A DNA stretch of 32,867 nt. It comes from CAYRUP01 sp964578975. GTDB lineage: Bacteria; Pseudomonadota; Gammaproteobacteria; DSM-16500. Positions 32,415-32,867 of the stretch are shown here, piece by piece; position 1 is the stretch's first letter, and every line of letters starts with the position of its first letter. Position numbers and translations under genes: made by a program. The stretch is taken from contig CAZOFA010000017.1 of assembly GCA_964578975.1 (NCBI GenBank), positions 1-32,867 of the forward strand. Reading direction: 5' to 3'. Under the pieces are notes generated by a model. It did not search any database, was not told where the DNA came from, and saw only the letters and a program-made list of their open reading frames with translations.

Positions 32415-32813
32415 ATGTCTGATAAAAAGGATAAGAAGCGCGCTTCTAATCGAAAAGGTAAAATGATAGCGAGCGTTCTAATGTTGCTTCCGACGATTTT
32501 TAATTTAGTGCAGCGCCTCATCACGTTAGTGAAAAATGAAAGTTACTTAGCCGCTAAAAGTATTTTTATTATTATCATACTCGGCGTCGTGTCAGCGTGT
32601 CTATTAACTGCAACATGGGTGAGTTTGCTTGCGATTATATTTTTAACTCTGGTGAAATATCAATGGGGATTGATTAGTGCCTCCATCATTATTTTTCTGT
32701 TAAATTTATTATTGCTCGTCATTATTTTTTCTATTCTTAGTCAAACAAAAAATAATCTTTCATTTCCGGAAACACGTAGGATATTACGCAGTAGACATCG
32801 TGGACGTGAGTAG
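32415..32813 (+). CDS. YqjE-like (phage-holin 3_6 superfamily) membrane protein
   Basis: The 132-residue product has a basic N-terminus (KKDKKRASNRKGK), an amphipathic helix, two membrane helices (about 48-80 and 85-110) and a basic tail (RRILRSRHRGRE). Its size, two-helix layout and place 33 bases after a DUF883-like gene fit YqjE. Sequence-level recognition is weak. AAAGGA lies before the ATG. Function is unknown. Confidence 0.65.
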   Translation: MSDKKDKKRASNRKGKMIASVLMLLPTIFNLVQRLITLVKNESYLAAKSIFIIIILGVVSACLLTATWVSLLAIIFLTLVKYQWGLISASIIIFLLNLLLLVIIFSILSQTKNNLSFPETRRILRSRHRGRE

Positions 32814-32814
32814 T

Positions 32815-32867
32815 TGTCATCCTGAACGTAGTGCCCTTCGAGACGCGCTGCGCGCTCCTCAGGGCGA
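32815..32867. repeat. dispersed repeat, partly palindromic, running off the window
   Basis: TCATCCTGAACGTAGTGCCC and the following CTTCGAGACGCGC T GCGCGCTCCTCAGGG resemble the TCATCCTGA...CTTCGA-type dispersed repeats found between genes in many proteobacteria. The arms are imperfectly complementary around 32857. It directly follows the last gene. Confidence 0.6.

Noticed and set aside
1..32867. CRISPR arrays, tRNA, rRNA, transposases, prophage genes
   Set aside because: Looked for regular repeat-spacer patterns, cloverleaf-like segments and transposase or phage motifs; none could be supported.

Overview
The window looks like a chromosomal segment of an AT-rich gammaproteobacterium. Gene content points towards the Legionellales/Coxiellaceae side of the class, although no rRNA or marker gene is present to prove it. 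The pointers are SrkA, a YheS/Uup pair, a type IV pilin, a STAS-fused Mla transporter, a predicted Kdo 3-hydroxylase, a secreted GDSL lipase, a tiny histone H1-like protein and dispersed palindromic repeats. I see no phage, insertion sequence, tRNA, rRNA or CRISPR array. Ten Ns at 7833-7842 mark an assembly gap inside a repeat-like intergenic stretch.

Layout. 1-5460: an incomplete acyl-CoA dehydrogenase, lysA and tpx form a minus-strand unit. A Sfp-type phosphopantetheinyl transferase diverges from tpx with overlapping start codons. It converges on a minus-strand unit of dienelactone hydrolase, a polytopic GT-C-like membrane protein and a GT2 glycosyltransferase. 5596-7722: a long coiled-coil protein of unknown function with a strong terminator, then the H1-like protein and a pilin. 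7972-11690: two translationally coupled ABC-F genes, yheS-like then uup-like. 11786-14029: a secreted GDSL lipase converging on a YgjP-like metallopeptidase and a glutathione S-transferase. 14051-17351: an Mla-type lipid transport operon (STAS-MlaE, MlaF, MlaD, PqiC-like lipoprotein). 17431-21958: thiolase, an exported NlpC/P60-like protein, SrkA, and a membrane coiled-coil protein with Cys-pair zinc-binding motifs.

22076-24349: a cold-shock protein, then phenylalanine hydroxylase and a predicted Kdo hydroxylase in one unit, preceded by a 376-base leader region with a Tyr-rich mini-ORF. 24446-29997: the most interesting block. A MASE1 sensor histidine kinase is followed 7 bases later by a receiver domain fused to a metallo-beta-lactamase-fold hydrolase. 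Convergent to them is a three-gene unit: a single cyclic-nucleotide-binding-domain (CNB) protein, a tandem CNB protein and a class II glutamine amidotransferase. A large palindromic repeat sits between the two units. 30181-32813: small envelope-related genes, namely an exported Cys/His/Tyr-rich protein, a lipoprotein, a Gly-rich double zinc-ribbon protein, small membrane proteins including a tandem DUF1328 protein, and an ElaB/YqjD plus YqjE-like pair.

The best candidate for an undescribed system is 24446-29997. A membrane sensor could control a phosphorylation-gated MBL hydrolase, and the neighbouring CNB proteins have mostly degenerate ligand pockets. That functional link is inference; the domain architectures are read from the sequence.
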